DNA from: Shewanella waksmanii ATCC BAA-643
Lineage (GTDB): Bacteria; Pseudomonadota; Gammaproteobacteria; Enterobacterales; Shewanellaceae
Direction of reading: 5' to 3'
Length of the DNA: 36,684 bases
Assembly (NCBI RefSeq): GCF_000518805.1
Contig: NZ_JAEH01000031.1
Location: 1 to 36,684 of the forward strand
Shown here: piece after piece, positions 16,098-29,013 of the stretch
Layout of the letters: every line of letters starts with the position of its first letter
Position numbering within the stretch: position 1 is the stretch's first letter
Translations under genes and position numbers: made by a program
The notes under the pieces: model-generated
The model's database searches: none
The model's input: only the letters and a program-made list of their open reading frames with translations
Told to the model about the DNA's origin: nothing

Positions 16098-17732
16098 ATG
16101 GAACCCGCAATTCTTCTTATAACCTTAGCCTGCGGTATGTTGGTGAGCAGAGTTGGACTGCCGCCATTAATTGGCTATTTAGTTGCGGGCTTTGCGCTAT
16201 TTCTATTTGGCATTGATGAATCCAGCTTGCCATTGCTGGAACAGTTAGCCGAGCTTGGGGTGACACTGCTGCTGTTTGCCATCGGTCTAAAACTCGATCT
16301 TAAAAGCCTGTTTAAAGCTGAAGTACTGGCGGGATCCAGTCTGCACTTGATGGGCTCCATGCTATTTTTTATCCCGTTGCTCAAGCTGCTGGGATTGATT
16401 GGCCTTGAACAATTAAGCGGCATGGATATCAACCAGCTGGCACTGCTAGCCTTTGCCTTGAGTTTTTCGAGTACCATTTTTGCAGTAAAAATTCTCGAAG
16501 ATAAAGGTGATATTCAGTCCCTCTATGGCCGAGTCGCCATTGGTATCTTGATTATGCAAGATATCTTTGCGGTCGCATTTTTAACCATCTCAAAAGGCGA
16601 TTTCCCGTCAATATGGGCATTAGGTTTGCTGCTGTTACCGCTGGCAAAACCGATTATTTATAGAGCTTTTGATAAAGTTGGCCATGGTGAGCTATTAGTC
16701 TTATTTGGCTTAGTGATGGCTCTGGTGATGGGCGCATGGTTATTTGAACTCGTTGGCTTAAAACCAGACCTTGGTGCACTGGTCATCGGTATTTTACTCG
16801 CGGGGCACCCTAAATCTTCTGAACTTGCTAAGTCGCTGTTTTATTTTAAAGAGCTATTCTTAGTTGCCTTCTTCCTTACCGTCGGGCTTAACGGGTTACC
16901 GAGTTTCTCAGATATCGGCCTCGCCACCTTGTTAGTGTTTGCTGTGCCTATCAAAGTACTGCTGTTCTTGTACTTGCTAACCTATTTCCGCCTACGTTCT
17001 CGTACCGCCTTAATGAGCTCGTTCTCATTAGGTAATTACAGTGAGTTTGGTTTGATTGTGGCCGCCGTTGCCACCAGCAAAGGTTGGCTACCGCCGCAAT
17101 GGATGGTGATACTTGCAGTCGCATTAAGTATCAGCTTCCTGTTTGCCGCGCCGCTCAATAACATTGCTAATAAGCTGTATCAGCGTCAACAAGGCAGACT
17201 GCAAAAGCTTGAGCGCCACCCACTGCATATGGAAGACAGACCGATACGAGTAGGTAACCCACGGTTCTTAATCTTAGGTATGGGGCGTATTGGTAGTGGA
17301 GCTTATGACGAACTCGCCACCCAATTTGACGGTGAAATTCTTGGTGTAGAACACAAACAAGAGTTGGTCGATTTCCATAAAGAACATGGCCGCCATGTGG
17401 TTCAAGGCGATGCTTCTGATACCGATTTTTGGGAAAAGCTAGAACATGCCCCTAACCTAGAGTTAGTGCTGTTGGCTATGCCACATCACATCGGAAATCA
17501 ATTTGCCGTTGAGCAGCTACAGCGCCTCAATTATCAAGGTAAAATCAGCGCGATTGTTCAATACAGCGAAGATGCCAGCTCGTTAAAAGCTGCCGGAGTA
17601 GACAGTGTATTCAACCTGTACGAAGCCGCCGGTGCCGGTTTTGTCGACCATGTCATTCAAGAACTTAAAACCGGTGAACAACATGAAGCTGACATCAGCC
17701 CACCATTAGCTGAAGAACACGCCAGCAAATAA
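16098..17732 (+). CDS. Monovalent cation:proton antiporter (CPA2) with RCK/TrkA-N domain
   Basis: The 544-aa protein has about 11-12 membrane helices in residues 1-355, in the CPA2 (KefB/KefC/YbaL) pattern: GLPPLIGYLVAGFALFLFGI, LAELGVTLLLFAIGLKLDLK and LALLAFALSFSSTIFAVKIL. A cytoplasmic NAD-binding Rossmann domain starts at about 389 with ILGMGRIGSGAYDEL and ends near 515. It should exchange K+ or Na+ for protons under nucleotide control. It is shorter than KefC (620 aa), and no KefF/KefG partner is adjacent, so glutathione gating cannot be assumed. CAGGAG precedes the ATG by about seven bases. It is a single gene between two terminators. Confidence 0.88.
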   Translation: MEPAILLITLACGMLVSRVGLPPLIGYLVAGFALFLFGIDESSLPLLEQLAELGVTLLLFAIGLKLDLKSLFKAEVLAGSSLHLMGSMLFFIPLLKLLGLIGLEQLSGMDINQLALLAFALSFSSTIFAVKILEDKGDIQSLYGRVAIGILIMQDIFAVAFLTISKGDFPSIWALGLLLLPLAKPIIYRAFDKVGHGELLVLFGLVMALVMGAWLFELVGLKPDLGALVIGILLAGHPKSSELAKSLFYFKELFLVAFFLTVGLNGLPSFSDIGLATLLVFAVPIKVLLFLYLLTYFRLRSRTALMSSFSLGNYSEFGLIVAAVATSKGWLPPQWMVILAVALSISFLFAAPLNNIANKLYQRQQGRLQKLERHPLHMEDRPIRVGNPRFLILGMGRIGSGAYDELATQFDGEILGVEHKQELVDFHKEHGRHVVQGDASDTDFWEKLEHAPNLELVLLAMPHHIGNQFAVEQLQRLNYQGKISAIVQYSEDASSLKAAGVDSVFNLYEAAGAGFVDHVIQELKTGEQHEADISPPLAEEHASK

Positions 17733-17739
17733 CTCCCCG

Positions 17740-17766
17740 AGCCCAGCAATCATTGCTGGGCTTTTT
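17740..17766 (+). terminator. Intrinsic terminator of the antiporter gene
   Basis: GCCCAGCAAT pairs with ATTGCTGGGC, followed by TTTTT. Confidence 0.9.
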
Positions 17767-17846
17767 ATTGCGCTCACACTTTGTATACATTATTCAAACA
17801 GTGTTGTAACCTAACGCCATCCTACAACTAAGATAGGCGGCTTTAG

Positions 17847-18806
17847 ATGCGATTATTGGCACTATTTGCACAAAAACTCACATTAGCGACACCAAAGCAT
17901 GCGGGTAACTTTTTCAGAACACTCGCGATTCTTATCTGGCTCACTCCCACTGCTTGGGCTAATGGCTATGATATCTATCTCTATGAGCTAAGCATGCCTT
18001 CTGCCTCGCAAACCACCTGGCATATTGGCCCGCCGCGGGTGGTCGCCGCGCGCGAAGGTTATGATAATCAAGCCAGCTTTAACCCTGAAAGTAGCGCAGT
18101 TGTGTTTGCTTCCAATCGCGATAACCCCAAGGGTTTTAACGATATCTATCAGTTCGATATCACCACCGGCGAGGTAGTCAACCTTACCGATACCCCCAAT
18201 CTCAGTGAATTTTCGCCACTATGGCACGCAGATGAATTGGTTTATGTCATTGAACAAGGGGTTCCACACCAAAGTGTTTGGCTGCAACGCGATGGCCAAC
18301 AAGCTCAGCGCGCAATTAACTCTCTTATTCCCACGGGTTACTATGCTAAGCATCCACAGCTAGGCACTTTGCTATGGGCGCGATACGCCTATAGTTTGTA
18401 TTTTGAACCCCAAGGCCAGCAGGCTGATGAACGTCACTTTGTGGTCAATAATGCCGGGCGCAGTATTCATGTAATTCCTAACACTACGCAGTTCAGTTAC
18501 CTACATAAACAACTCGATGGTGACTGGGTTATCAAAGCGTACGACCCCATCAAGCAAGCCCAGCAAAACATCATCGCGCTAACCGGCGGCAGCGAAGATT
18601 ATGCTTGGACCCATAACCACTGGATATTGAATATGCAGGGCAACACCTTAAGAGGGGCTCACTTTCAAGGCGAGCCGTTAACGAATTGGCAAACCCTGAG
18701 TCTGCTTACCCCGCCCACCGCTACGCATCACAGCCCTTCACGTCTCAGTGTTTCGCCAGACAATCGTTACTTGACGGTGGTTTGGCAGCGACAAACAAAC
18801 CAATAA
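17847..18806 (+). CDS. Secreted TolB/PD40-like beta-propeller protein
   Basis: The 319-aa precursor has an N-terminal hydrophobic stretch (about 24-38, LAILIWLTPTAWA) that looks like a signal peptide with a long n-region. The mature part has repeated propeller blades of the TolB/WD40-like (PD40) type: ASFNPESSAVVFASNRDNP with YQFDITTGEVVNLTDTP, and near the end RLSVSPDNRYLTVVWQ. TolB itself belongs to the Tol-Pal system, but this protein lacks its N-terminal domain and is not tolB. The gene lies 15 bp before the beta-galactosidase gene and probably heads that operon, so a role in periplasmic handling of galactosides is suggested by context only. Confidence 0.75.
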   Translation: MRLLALFAQKLTLATPKHAGNFFRTLAILIWLTPTAWANGYDIYLYELSMPSASQTTWHIGPPRVVAAREGYDNQASFNPESSAVVFASNRDNPKGFNDIYQFDITTGEVVNLTDTPNLSEFSPLWHADELVYVIEQGVPHQSVWLQRDGQQAQRAINSLIPTGYYAKHPQLGTLLWARYAYSLYFEPQGQQADERHFVVNNAGRSIHVIPNTTQFSYLHKQLDGDWVIKAYDPIKQAQQNIIALTGGSEDYAWTHNHWILNMQGNTLRGAHFQGEPLTNWQTLSLLTPPTATHHSPSRLSVSPDNRYLTVVWQRQTNQ

Positions 18807-18809
18807 TAA

Positions 18810-22055
<3,246 letters not shown>

Positions 22056-22060
22056 TCGTT

Positions 22061-23485
22061 ATGCAACAGCACATTCAGTTGGCTATATTCATTGGCCTCA
22101 CGGCGTTAGTCGCTTTGATCACTTATCTCAAGTGTCGACGAATCAGTCGCGACCCTAACGACAGTAAAGATTACTTTCTCGCCGGTGGCGGTCTCTCTTG
22201 GGTGGTTGTCGCAGGCTCACTGATGATGACTAACATCAGTGCAGAACAGATTGTCGGCATGAATGGCGCCCAGGCATTACTGGTCGCCTGGTGGGAAATT
22301 GCCGCAGCTGTTGGCTTAATCATTTTAGCCAAGTGGCTTATCCCCATTTACTACCGCTATAACTGCACAACCACCACAGAGCTTTTGGAGCGCAAATATC
22401 AAGATAAAGGTATTCGCGCCATGGTATCGATCCTATTTATGCTCGGCTATGCATTTATCCTACTCCCGGTGGTGTTGTATACCGGCTCGTTATTTATGAA
22501 ATCAATGTTTGGCTGGCAGATCTCCATTACCGCACTCGCCGTTATTTTTGCCATTGTCGGTGCCATTTACGCCATCTTTGGTGGCTTACGCGCCATCGCC
22601 ATATCTGACAGTTTAAACGGTATCGGTTTATTGGTGATGGGCGTGGTTGTGTCGATGTTGGCAATGAACGCTATCGACTGGGATCTATCTGGCATTCCGA
22701 TTGAGCGTATGACCTTAATTGGTGATGCACAGTCGAGCATTCCCTGGACCACCTTGCTGACCGGGATGATTTTCATCCAAATTTTTTATTGGGGCACTAA
22801 CATGGTGATCACCCAACGCGCATTGGCCGCCACATCAGTCAAGGAGGCGCAAAAGGGCCTGTATGCCGCGGTGGTATTGAAGCTGATCATCCCATTAATC
22901 GTCGTACTTCCGGGCATTGTCGCCTTTAAACTCTATGGGGATGTTGGTGATGTCGCCTACGGCAAGCTTGTTAGCGAGCTATTGCCGCCATGGTTATCTG
23001 GCGCTTTGGCCGCGGTAATGGCTGGCGCGGTATTAAGCTCGTTTAATTCCTGCTTAAACTCTGCTGCGGCGCTATACACCTGCGATATTCATCAAAATTA
23101 CATTAATGCCAATGCTGATGTGAGAAAAATTGGCACCCGAGTAGCATTGGTATTTACCTGTGTGGCGGTGGCATTAGTGCCGCTGTTTGCTCAGTCTGAC
23201 AGTATCATCGCCCTGCTCCAGCAATTAAATGGCCTGTATTCAATGCCGGTATTGGCAGCCTTTATCTGCGCTTTAGCCTTTAACAACGTGAGCGCCGCCG
23301 CCATTAAAACCGGCTTAGTATTTGGCGTCATCATCTATGCCATATTTACCTTTGTATGGACACCGCTGCACTTTATTCACTTAATGGCCATTACCTTGCT
23401 CGCCACAATCCTACTAACGCTGTTGCTAAACCGCACCGTATTTAGTCATCACAGCGGCCCCAACTTTTCGGCAGTAAAGTCATGA
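22061..23485 (+). CDS. Na+/galactose (glucose) symporter, SGLT family
   Basis: The 474-aa SSS-family inner-membrane carrier shows the residues that hold galactose in Vibrio vSGLT, as I recall them. These are Gln63 in [13 protein letters not shown] (vSGLT Gln69), Glu79 in AWWEIAAA (Glu88), Asn247 in [16 protein letters not shown] (Asn260), Lys274 in [16 protein letters not shown] (Lys294) and Gln387 in [12 protein letters not shown] (Gln428). The sodium-site region [15 protein letters not shown] is also present. It is about 70 residues shorter than vSGLT, mainly at the C-terminus. Its stop overlaps the galT start (ATGA, 23482-23485), so uptake and the first part of the Leloir pathway are translationally coupled. 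Confidence 0.92.
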   Translation: MQQHIQLAIFIGLTALVALITYLKCRRISRDPNDSKDYFLAGGGLSWVVVAGSLMMTNISAEQIVGMNGAQALLVAWWEIAAAVGLIILAKWLIPIYYRYNCTTTTELLERKYQDKGIRAMVSILFMLGYAFILLPVVLYTGSLFMKSMFGWQISITALAVIFAIVGAIYAIFGGLRAIAISDSLNGIGLLVMGVVVSMLAMNAIDWDLSGIPIERMTLIGDAQSSIPWTTLLTGMIFIQIFYWGTNMVITQRALAATSVKEAQKGLYAAVVLKLIIPLIVVLPGIVAFKLYGDVGDVAYGKLVSELLPPWLSGALAAVMAGAVLSSFNSCLNSAAALYTCDIHQNYINANADVRKIGTRVALVFTCVAVALVPLFAQSDSIIALLQQLNGLYSMPVLAAFICALAFNNVSAAAIKTGLVFGVIIYAIFTFVWTPLHFIHLMAITLLATILLTLLLNRTVFSHHSGPNFSAVKS

Positions 23486-24564
23486 GCAGCATCAGTGACC
23501 GCCATAGCAGTGCTAGGGACAGTGCTGCGCAGCAATTTGATAGTAACGAGCACTCTCACCGCCGCTACAACCCACTGACAGGCAATTGGGTAATGGTGTC
23601 GCCACACCGAGCCAAACGTCCATGGCAAGGACAACAAGAAGCCAGTCAGCCGCTACCGAGTCTTGCTTATGATGAGCATTGCTATCTCTGTCCAAGCAAT
23701 AAACGCATTAGTGGTGAGCACAACCCCCACTATCAACAGCCGTTTGTATTTACCAATGACTTCGCCGCATTGCAGGCTGACTCACCAAGTTTTAGCTCTA
23801 CAGATCCCTTGTTTTCGTTGCAAGCGGTCAATGGCACCAGTCGGGTGGTCTGTTTTAGCCCAGATCACAGCAAAACTTTGCCTTTACTTAGCCAGCAACA
23901 AGTCATCCAAGTTATCGACACCCTTTGTGACCAAGTCGCTGAACTAGGCCAACAATACCCATGGGTGCAGGTGTTTGAAAACAAGGGGGCTGCCATGGGG
24001 TGTTCCAACCCCCATCCACACGGACAAATTTGGGCTGTCAGTGAACTTCCCAATGAAGCAATCAATGAAACCAAGCATCAGCAGCAATACTTTGAAAAAC
24101 ACGATCGACCACTGCTGCTAGACTATGTTGAGCGAGAAATACGCCAAAACCAGCGCGTTATCGATGTGAATCAACACTGGGCAGTCATCGTACCTTGGTG
24201 GGCCAGTTGGCCATTTGAAACCTTGTTACTGCCGCGCTTTGCCGTAAGTCATCTAGATCAGCTCAACAGCAACCAGCGCGAGACATTAGCCAGCATACTG
24301 CAAGCGATTACCTGTCGTTATGACAACTTATTTAACACCAGCTTTCCTTACTCTATGGGATGGCACGGTGCGCCATTTGATGGCACTCCCCACCCAGAAT
24401 GGCAACTGCATGGCCATTTTTATCCACCATTATTGCGCAGCGCCAGCGTGAGAAAGTTCATGGTGGGTTATGAAATGCTGGCAGAACCGCAACGCGACCT
24501 AACCCCAGAACAAGCCGCCCAGATGCTGGCACAGCAACCCATAGAACACTATTTAATGACTTAG
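23482..24564 (+). CDS. galT: Galactose-1-phosphate uridylyltransferase
   Basis: GalT exchanges galactose-1-phosphate and UDP-glucose to give glucose-1-phosphate and UDP-galactose. The 360-aa protein has the zinc site CYLCPSN (Cys67, Cys70) and the active site [12 protein letters not shown], with His180 as the uridylylated nucleophile. Other conserved parts are [20 protein letters not shown] near the N-terminus and GWHGAPFDG with [15 protein letters not shown] sequence (here [15 protein letters not shown]) near the C-terminus. About 25 extra residues precede the usual start. The ATG overlaps the symporter stop, which supports this start. Confidence 0.96.
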   Translation: MSSISDRHSSARDSAAQQFDSNEHSHRRYNPLTGNWVMVSPHRAKRPWQGQQEASQPLPSLAYDEHCYLCPSNKRISGEHNPHYQQPFVFTNDFAALQADSPSFSSTDPLFSLQAVNGTSRVVCFSPDHSKTLPLLSQQQVIQVIDTLCDQVAELGQQYPWVQVFENKGAAMGCSNPHPHGQIWAVSELPNEAINETKHQQQYFEKHDRPLLLDYVEREIRQNQRVIDVNQHWAVIVPWWASWPFETLLLPRFAVSHLDQLNSNQRETLASILQAITCRYDNLFNTSFPYSMGWHGAPFDGTPHPEWQLHGHFYPPLLRSASVRKFMVGYEMLAEPQRDLTPEQAAQMLAQQPIEHYLMT

Positions 24565-24709
24565 AGATAAAAACCGGGTTACAGCCTAGATAAAGTCGTG
24601 ATATAAATTTAGTGAGTATTGTTAACAACAATGCTAGGCAAGCGGTCAATAAGTACCGTCACGTAAACTACTGCCTGCATAAGGCATTTTTTAAGAGAAG
24701 CGTTTAAGC
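24565..24709 (+). promoter_or_regulatory. galT-galK gap with a small inverted repeat
   Basis: This 145-bp gap is the only sizeable break between lacZ and galK. ATTGTT-AAC-AACAAT at 24618-24632 is an inverted repeat with 6-bp arms and could be an operator or part of a second promoter. It does not resemble the GalR consensus. No terminator is seen. Confidence 0.3.
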
Positions 24710-25876
24710 ATGTCTAATCCCGCACAGCGCGCGAACAAACTTTTTGTGCAAACCTTTGGCACCAACGCCGATGATCTCTACCTGGCTCCGGGTCGAGTAA
24801 ATTTGATTGGCGAACACACCGATTATAACGATGGTTTCGTGCTGCCTGCCGCCATTAATTTCCATACCATCATTGCGGTAAAACGCCGCGATGATGATAA
24901 ATTTCGCGCCGTATCTGACGCCTTTGCAGGCGAGATAAAGTCATGGCAGTTTGGTCAAGAAGGCCAACCTAACCCTGATGATGGTTGGGTTAATTACCTC
25001 AAAGGCTTCACCTCGGCATTGGCCACATCGGGATTACCTGCCAAAGGATTAGATCTGGCCGTAGTGGGCAATGTACCACTCGGAGCCGGACTATCTTCAT
25101 CTGCGGCACTTGAGATAGCCTTTGGCACCGCTGTTAATGATTGCAGTCAGTTAAGGCTATCACCTTTGGCGGTGGCGCAAATGGCCCAACGCGGTGAAAA
25201 CCAATATGTTGGCTGTGCTTGCGGCATTATGGATCAGATGATCAGTGCCCTTGGCGAGCAAGATCATGCCCTGCTTATCGACTGTGAAGATCTAGACAGT
25301 GAACCTGTGCCTATCCCTGAAAGCTTAAGCCTGATTATCATCAATTCTAACGTACAACGCGGCCTCGTTGAGTCAGAGTACAACCTAAGACGCGAGCAAT
25401 GTGAAGCGGTGGCCGATCACTTTGGCGCAGACAGTTTACGCCATGTCAGCCTAGGCCAGCTCGAAGCTGCTAAAGCACAATTAGATGAAACCGCTTATCG
25501 TCGCGCACGTCATGTATTGACTGAAAATCGCCGTACCCAACAAGCCAGCCAAGCATTGGCCAGTAATGATGTCGCCAGGTTAAGCGAACTAATGGCCCAG
25601 TCTCACCAATCCATGCGTGATGATTTTGAGATCACCGTTGAGGCCATCGATCAGTTGGTCGACATGATAGCCAAGGTGATTGGTAACCAAGGTGGCGTAC
25701 GGATGACAGGTGGTGGATTTGGCGGCTGTGTCGTGGCCTTAGTCGATCACGATTTAACCGATGCCGTGGTGGAAACCGTTGAAGCTAATTACGCTAAACT
25801 GACCGGCCTAGAAGCAACCGTTTATTTATGCTCTGCCAGTGATGGGGCAACACGTATTGACGAAGATCTGTATTAA
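24710..25876 (+). CDS. galK: Galactokinase
   Basis: GalK phosphorylates alpha-D-galactose at C1. The 388-aa length is normal (E. coli 382). The galactokinase signature GRVNLIGEHTDYNDGFVLP spans 28-46, with the sugar-binding Arg, Glu, His and Asp. The ATP-binding GHMP motif is PLGAGLSSSAALEIA (about 124-138), and CACGIMDQMISALG and GGVRMTGGGFGGCVVAL complete the set. The gene follows galT in the same direction and is followed by galM, giving the path from free sugar to UDP-galactose. Confidence 0.97.
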   Translation: MSNPAQRANKLFVQTFGTNADDLYLAPGRVNLIGEHTDYNDGFVLPAAINFHTIIAVKRRDDDKFRAVSDAFAGEIKSWQFGQEGQPNPDDGWVNYLKGFTSALATSGLPAKGLDLAVVGNVPLGAGLSSSAALEIAFGTAVNDCSQLRLSPLAVAQMAQRGENQYVGCACGIMDQMISALGEQDHALLIDCEDLDSEPVPIPESLSLIIINSNVQRGLVESEYNLRREQCEAVADHFGADSLRHVSLGQLEAAKAQLDETAYRRARHVLTENRRTQQASQALASNDVARLSELMAQSHQSMRDDFEITVEAIDQLVDMIAKVIGNQGGVRMTGGGFGGCVVALVDHDLTDAVVETVEANYAKLTGLEATVYLCSASDGATRIDEDLY

Positions 25877-25976
25877 AGCGACGTCACATACGTATTCATC
25901 CTGATTGCTATGACAAATATGACATCATTGCCAACGCCAGTTATTAACCTAAATTAGGCCCACAAGGATTGAGAAT

Positions 25977-27011
25977 ATGATACGAGTTCGCCCCCTAAGT
26001 CCATGGCAAGACCCGCGCGGTGGCCAAATCGAGCGCGTATATATCGACAATGGCACTATCGCCATGGAAGTGATAAGTCTAGGTGGCATCATTCGTTCTT
26101 TGTGGGTACCGAATAACGCCGGAGACCGCGGTAATGTGGTGTTGGGTTGCGACAATGCTGAAGACTATTTGCAGCAGCAGGCGCATTTGGGCGCCATTGC
26201 GGGTCGATACGCCAATCGAATTGCAGGTGCGCGCATGCAGTATCAAGGTCAAGACTACGCGCTTAGCAATAATCATCAAAGCAATTGCTTGCACGGCGGT
26301 GAGCAAGGTTTTAATCGCAAAAACTGGCATATGGGCGTCTTGCCCGATGGCGTCAGGCTGAGCCTGCTAAGCCCCGACGGTGATATGGGATTTCCAGGTA
26401 ACTGCAATGTGCAGTTAGACTATCGTTTGGTGGGCAATAACCTCTATGTCGAGATTTTTGCCGCCACAGATAAGGCTTGTCCCATTAGCCTTACACAACA
26501 CAGTTACTTTAACCTTGGCGGCATCTTAGCAACCAGCAATCAACAGCATCAAATACAGATTAACGCCTCACAGTGCTTGGCACTCAACCAAGAAGGCATC
26601 CCTTATGGTGTCAATGATGTTGAAGGTTCGATACTGGATTTGCGCCTGCCACAGTGTTTAGGTAGCCGCCAACAAGCTAGTGAGCTTGCTAGCACCAACG
26701 GCTATGATCATTGTTACTTGCTCGAGGGTAATAGTGATGAACTGACTAAAGCGGCGGTACTCAGTGACGCCAGTCAAGGCCGCAGTATGACCTTATACAC
26801 CAACCAACCTAGCGTACAGCTATATGGTGCTAACTTTTTAGCCGGTACACCTGGACGCAAAGGCAAACAGCTGCAAAGCCATCAAGGGGTGTGCCTTGAG
26901 CCGCAACAATTGCCTGACGGGCCCAACCAAAGTGATTTGCCAGGCAAGCCATGGGTAGAGCCGAATGAGTGCTACCATCATATTAGCCGATACCAATTTG
27001 ATACCTTTTAG
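25977..27011 (+). CDS. galM: Aldose 1-epimerase (galactose mutarotase)
   Basis: GalM converts beta-D-galactose, the form released by beta-galactosidase, into the alpha form used by GalK. The 344-aa protein has His106 (CLHGGEQGFNRKNW), the catalytic His175 (LTQHSYFNLGG) and Glu308 (GVCLEPQQLPDGPN), plus GRYANRIAGARM and VQLYGANFLAGTPG. There is no signal peptide, so it acts in the cytoplasm. A perfect terminator stem follows at 27098, marking the end of the cluster. galE is not found here, so UDP-galactose epimerisation must rely on a gene elsewhere. Confidence 0.95.
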   Translation: MIRVRPLSPWQDPRGGQIERVYIDNGTIAMEVISLGGIIRSLWVPNNAGDRGNVVLGCDNAEDYLQQQAHLGAIAGRYANRIAGARMQYQGQDYALSNNHQSNCLHGGEQGFNRKNWHMGVLPDGVRLSLLSPDGDMGFPGNCNVQLDYRLVGNNLYVEIFAATDKACPISLTQHSYFNLGGILATSNQQHQIQINASQCLALNQEGIPYGVNDVEGSILDLRLPQCLGSRQQASELASTNGYDHCYLLEGNSDELTKAAVLSDASQGRSMTLYTNQPSVQLYGANFLAGTPGRKGKQLQSHQGVCLEPQQLPDGPNQSDLPGKPWVEPNECYHHISRYQFDTF

Positions 27012-27097
27012 TCGTATAACTGGCTAGTGCAGTAGTGGCGCAATGCACCAAGTGGTTTTGAGTAGCCGGTAACGTCTGTCACCGCTGTGAATTAATA

Positions 27098-27132
27098 AGC
27101 ACCACTTAACTAAGGTTAAGTGGTGCTCTTTT
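27098..27132 (+). terminator. Intrinsic terminator after galM
   Basis: AGCACCACTTAAC pairs perfectly over 13 bp with GTTAAGTGGTGCT around TAAG, followed by CTTTT. Confidence 0.85.
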
Positions 27133-27183
27133 GGTCGGTCAAGCGAGTCGATTGAGTTAGTCGGCTATGGTTAGTCCGCTATG

Positions 27184-27606
27184 TTAATCATCATCGTTGG
27201 ACCAGCTATCATCAAAGTCGTCATCAATACTGTCGACTTCAAGTTCTGGCTCGTCACTATCTTGGGCCACAGGCTCTTCAACTACAGGTTTAGCTTTTTT
27301 GGCAACCGGTTTCGATTGCGTTGCTTCAACCCATCCTTCATGCTTTTGCATAAACGCTTCACGAGCGGCTTGCCAAGCTAAACCATACTCTGCTTGAGCA
27401 GCTTCAAGCTCAGCACCATCAAGGTCATGTAAGTTAGCCGAGACGATATCTTCGGCGTACTCTATGATTGCGTCGCGCGTTGTATTGTAAAAATAAACAC
27501 GCCCCTGACTGGCCTCAGGAAACTGCTTGTCGTGGACTAATACCGTGTTACCACGCGGTGTGCGTAGTTCACCGAACCACACTGGATCTTGTGATGTGTT
27601 ATACAT
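27184..27606 (-). CDS. Conserved protein of unknown function with acidic C-terminal tail
   Basis: I do not recognise a named family. The likely start is the ATG at 27606 (MYNTSQDPVWFGELRTPRGN), giving 140 aa; an in-frame TTG at 27624 is less likely. The first 65 residues look like a compact beta domain (NTVLVHDKQFPEASQGRVYF), then a helical part (about 60-90), a basic linker (KPVAKKAKPVV) and a very acidic end (SIDDDFDDSWSNDDD). There is no signal peptide or membrane segment. An acidic tail ending in aspartates recalls proteins that bind DNA-binding partners, but it lacks the SSB-type DDIPF end. It is a single minus-strand gene, convergent with galM. Confidence 0.75.
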   Translation of the reverse strand: MYNTSQDPVWFGELRTPRGNTVLVHDKQFPEASQGRVYFYNTTRDAIIEYAEDIVSANLHDLDGAELEAAQAEYGLAWQAAREAFMQKHEGWVEATQSKPVAKKAKPVVEEPVAQDSDEPELEVDSIDDDFDDSWSNDDD

Positions 27607-27987
27607 ATATGCCAATACCCTCAAATCAACACATACCTGAAATTAATGAGTGTGCAACTCATGTAGACACATTAATTAAGCAACTGATGTTGCTCATCAA
27701 TATCGCCCTACTTTTGATTAAATGATTTAAAAAATCAATAGTGAAATGCTGAAATTTGCGCCGCTTCACTGTTGATTGAACAGCCTTAAACCACTTGTAT
27801 CGAAATTTAGCCGAAAGAGTCATTTATTCAAGTTTTATTTGTGAAAAAAAATCTCAATTTCACGTAATTTTTAAGGATACTGGACAAGATAATTGACATT
27901 GCGATGGCAGCAATATGGCAAATTGATGACAATTATCTGTAGTTACACGGCTTCAAAGCCATGGCAAACCAGTGTGCAATCACTTGG
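27607..27987. other. AT-rich intergenic region, 381 bp
   Basis: I see no gene. It must hold the promoter of the acidic-tail gene on the minus strand; AT-rich runs at 27710-27745 and 27820-27880 are candidates. There is no clear terminator hairpin for the oxidoreductase gene. Confidence 0.4.
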
Positions 27988-29013
27988 TTAGTTCACTTTG
28001 AGTACCAACTTACCTTTGTGCTGCCTAGACTCCATCAGTTGATGGGCCAACGCTGCTTCGGCAAGTGGATAAATTTTTTCTATCGGTGGCACGAGGGCGG
28101 CTTGTGGCACTTGAGCAAACAAAGGCCATACATGCGCTGAAAGCTCGGCAGCAATCTGCGCTTTAGCGGCATCAGACTGCGGTCGTAAAGTGCTACCAAA
28201 CCAAGTGATGCGTTTGGCCATAATGCGAAAAATATCGACCTGTGCTTTCGCGCCCCGTTGCAGCGCTATCGACGCTAACCTGCCATCGCTGGCCAACATC
28301 TTCAGATTAAGATTAACAAAATCCCCGCCGGCCATATCCAATATCAGATCAACCCCACGCTCTTCGGTCGCACTATGCACTTGTGCTAGCAGCTCATCAG
28401 ATTGATAACTATAACTAAAGTCAGCACCGAGCTTACGGCAGTAATCTAGCTTAGCGGCAGTTGAGGCGGTCGCAATCACAGTTGCACCAAATTGCTTGGC
28501 TAACAAAATCGCCGTAGAGCCGATGCCACCCGACCCACCATGCACTAAAAAGCGTTCACCACGGCAAAGCTGGCCGCGCATAAATACGTTGCTCCAAACG
28601 GTAAAGAAAGTCTCGGGTATTGCTGCAGCTTGAGCCATTGACACCCCGCTCGGAATAGCTAAGCAATGCGAGGCATGAGTCAACACATATTCGCTATAGC
28701 CGCCACCAGGTACTAAGGCACACACCTTATCACCCACTTGCCATTGATTCACCGCATCACCACAAGCTACCACTTCACCTGAGACTTCAAGTCCCAATAT
28801 GGCACTGGCCCCTGGTGGTGGCGGATATATCCCGCGCCGCTGCGCAATATCGGGACCATTCACTCCCGCATAATGCACTTTTATCATCACCTGCTCATCC
28901 ATAGGGGCCGCAACCTCAGTATCTGCGAGGTACAGTACATCGGCCTCTCCCGCCTTATCAAAATGTATTGACTGGCAGCGAATGGGAGTTGCTGGCAGGG
29001 AAATATCAGACAT
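27988..29013 (-). CDS. NAD(P)H quinone oxidoreductase, PIG3-type zinc-free MDR
   Basis: The 341-aa cytoplasmic enzyme of the medium-chain dehydrogenase family has the PIG3/quinone-oxidoreductase N-terminal pattern (VHYAGVNGPDIAQRRGIYPP, then GLEVSGEVVACG). Its nucleotide-binding motif is VHGGSGGIGSTAILLAKQFG (about 157-176), and the C-terminal part ends PIEKIYPLAEAALAHQLMES. Catalytic zinc ligands of alcohol dehydrogenases are absent. It probably reduces quinones or reactive enals with NADPH; the true substrate is unknown. AGAGG lies about eight bases before the ATG. It is divergent from the collagenase gene, and the 400-bp gap holds two palindromes. Confidence 0.9.
   Translation of the reverse strand: MSDISLPATPIRCQSIHFDKAGEADVLYLADTEVAAPMDEQVMIKVHYAGVNGPDIAQRRGIYPPPPGASAILGLEVSGEVVACGDAVNQWQVGDKVCALVPGGGYSEYVLTHASHCLAIPSGVSMAQAAAIPETFFTVWSNVFMRGQLCRGERFLVHGGSGGIGSTAILLAKQFGATVIATASTAAKLDYCRKLGADFSYSYQSDELLAQVHSATEERGVDLILDMAGGDFVNLNLKMLASDGRLASIALQRGAKAQVDIFRIMAKRITWFGSTLRPQSDAAKAQIAAELSAHVWPLFAQVPQAALVPPIEKIYPLAEAALAHQLMESRQHKGKLVLKVN

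Noticed and set aside
17847..18806. The gene as tolB of the Tol-Pal system
   Set aside because: It lacks the TolB N-terminal domain and there are no tolQRA or pal genes; only the propeller repeats are shared.
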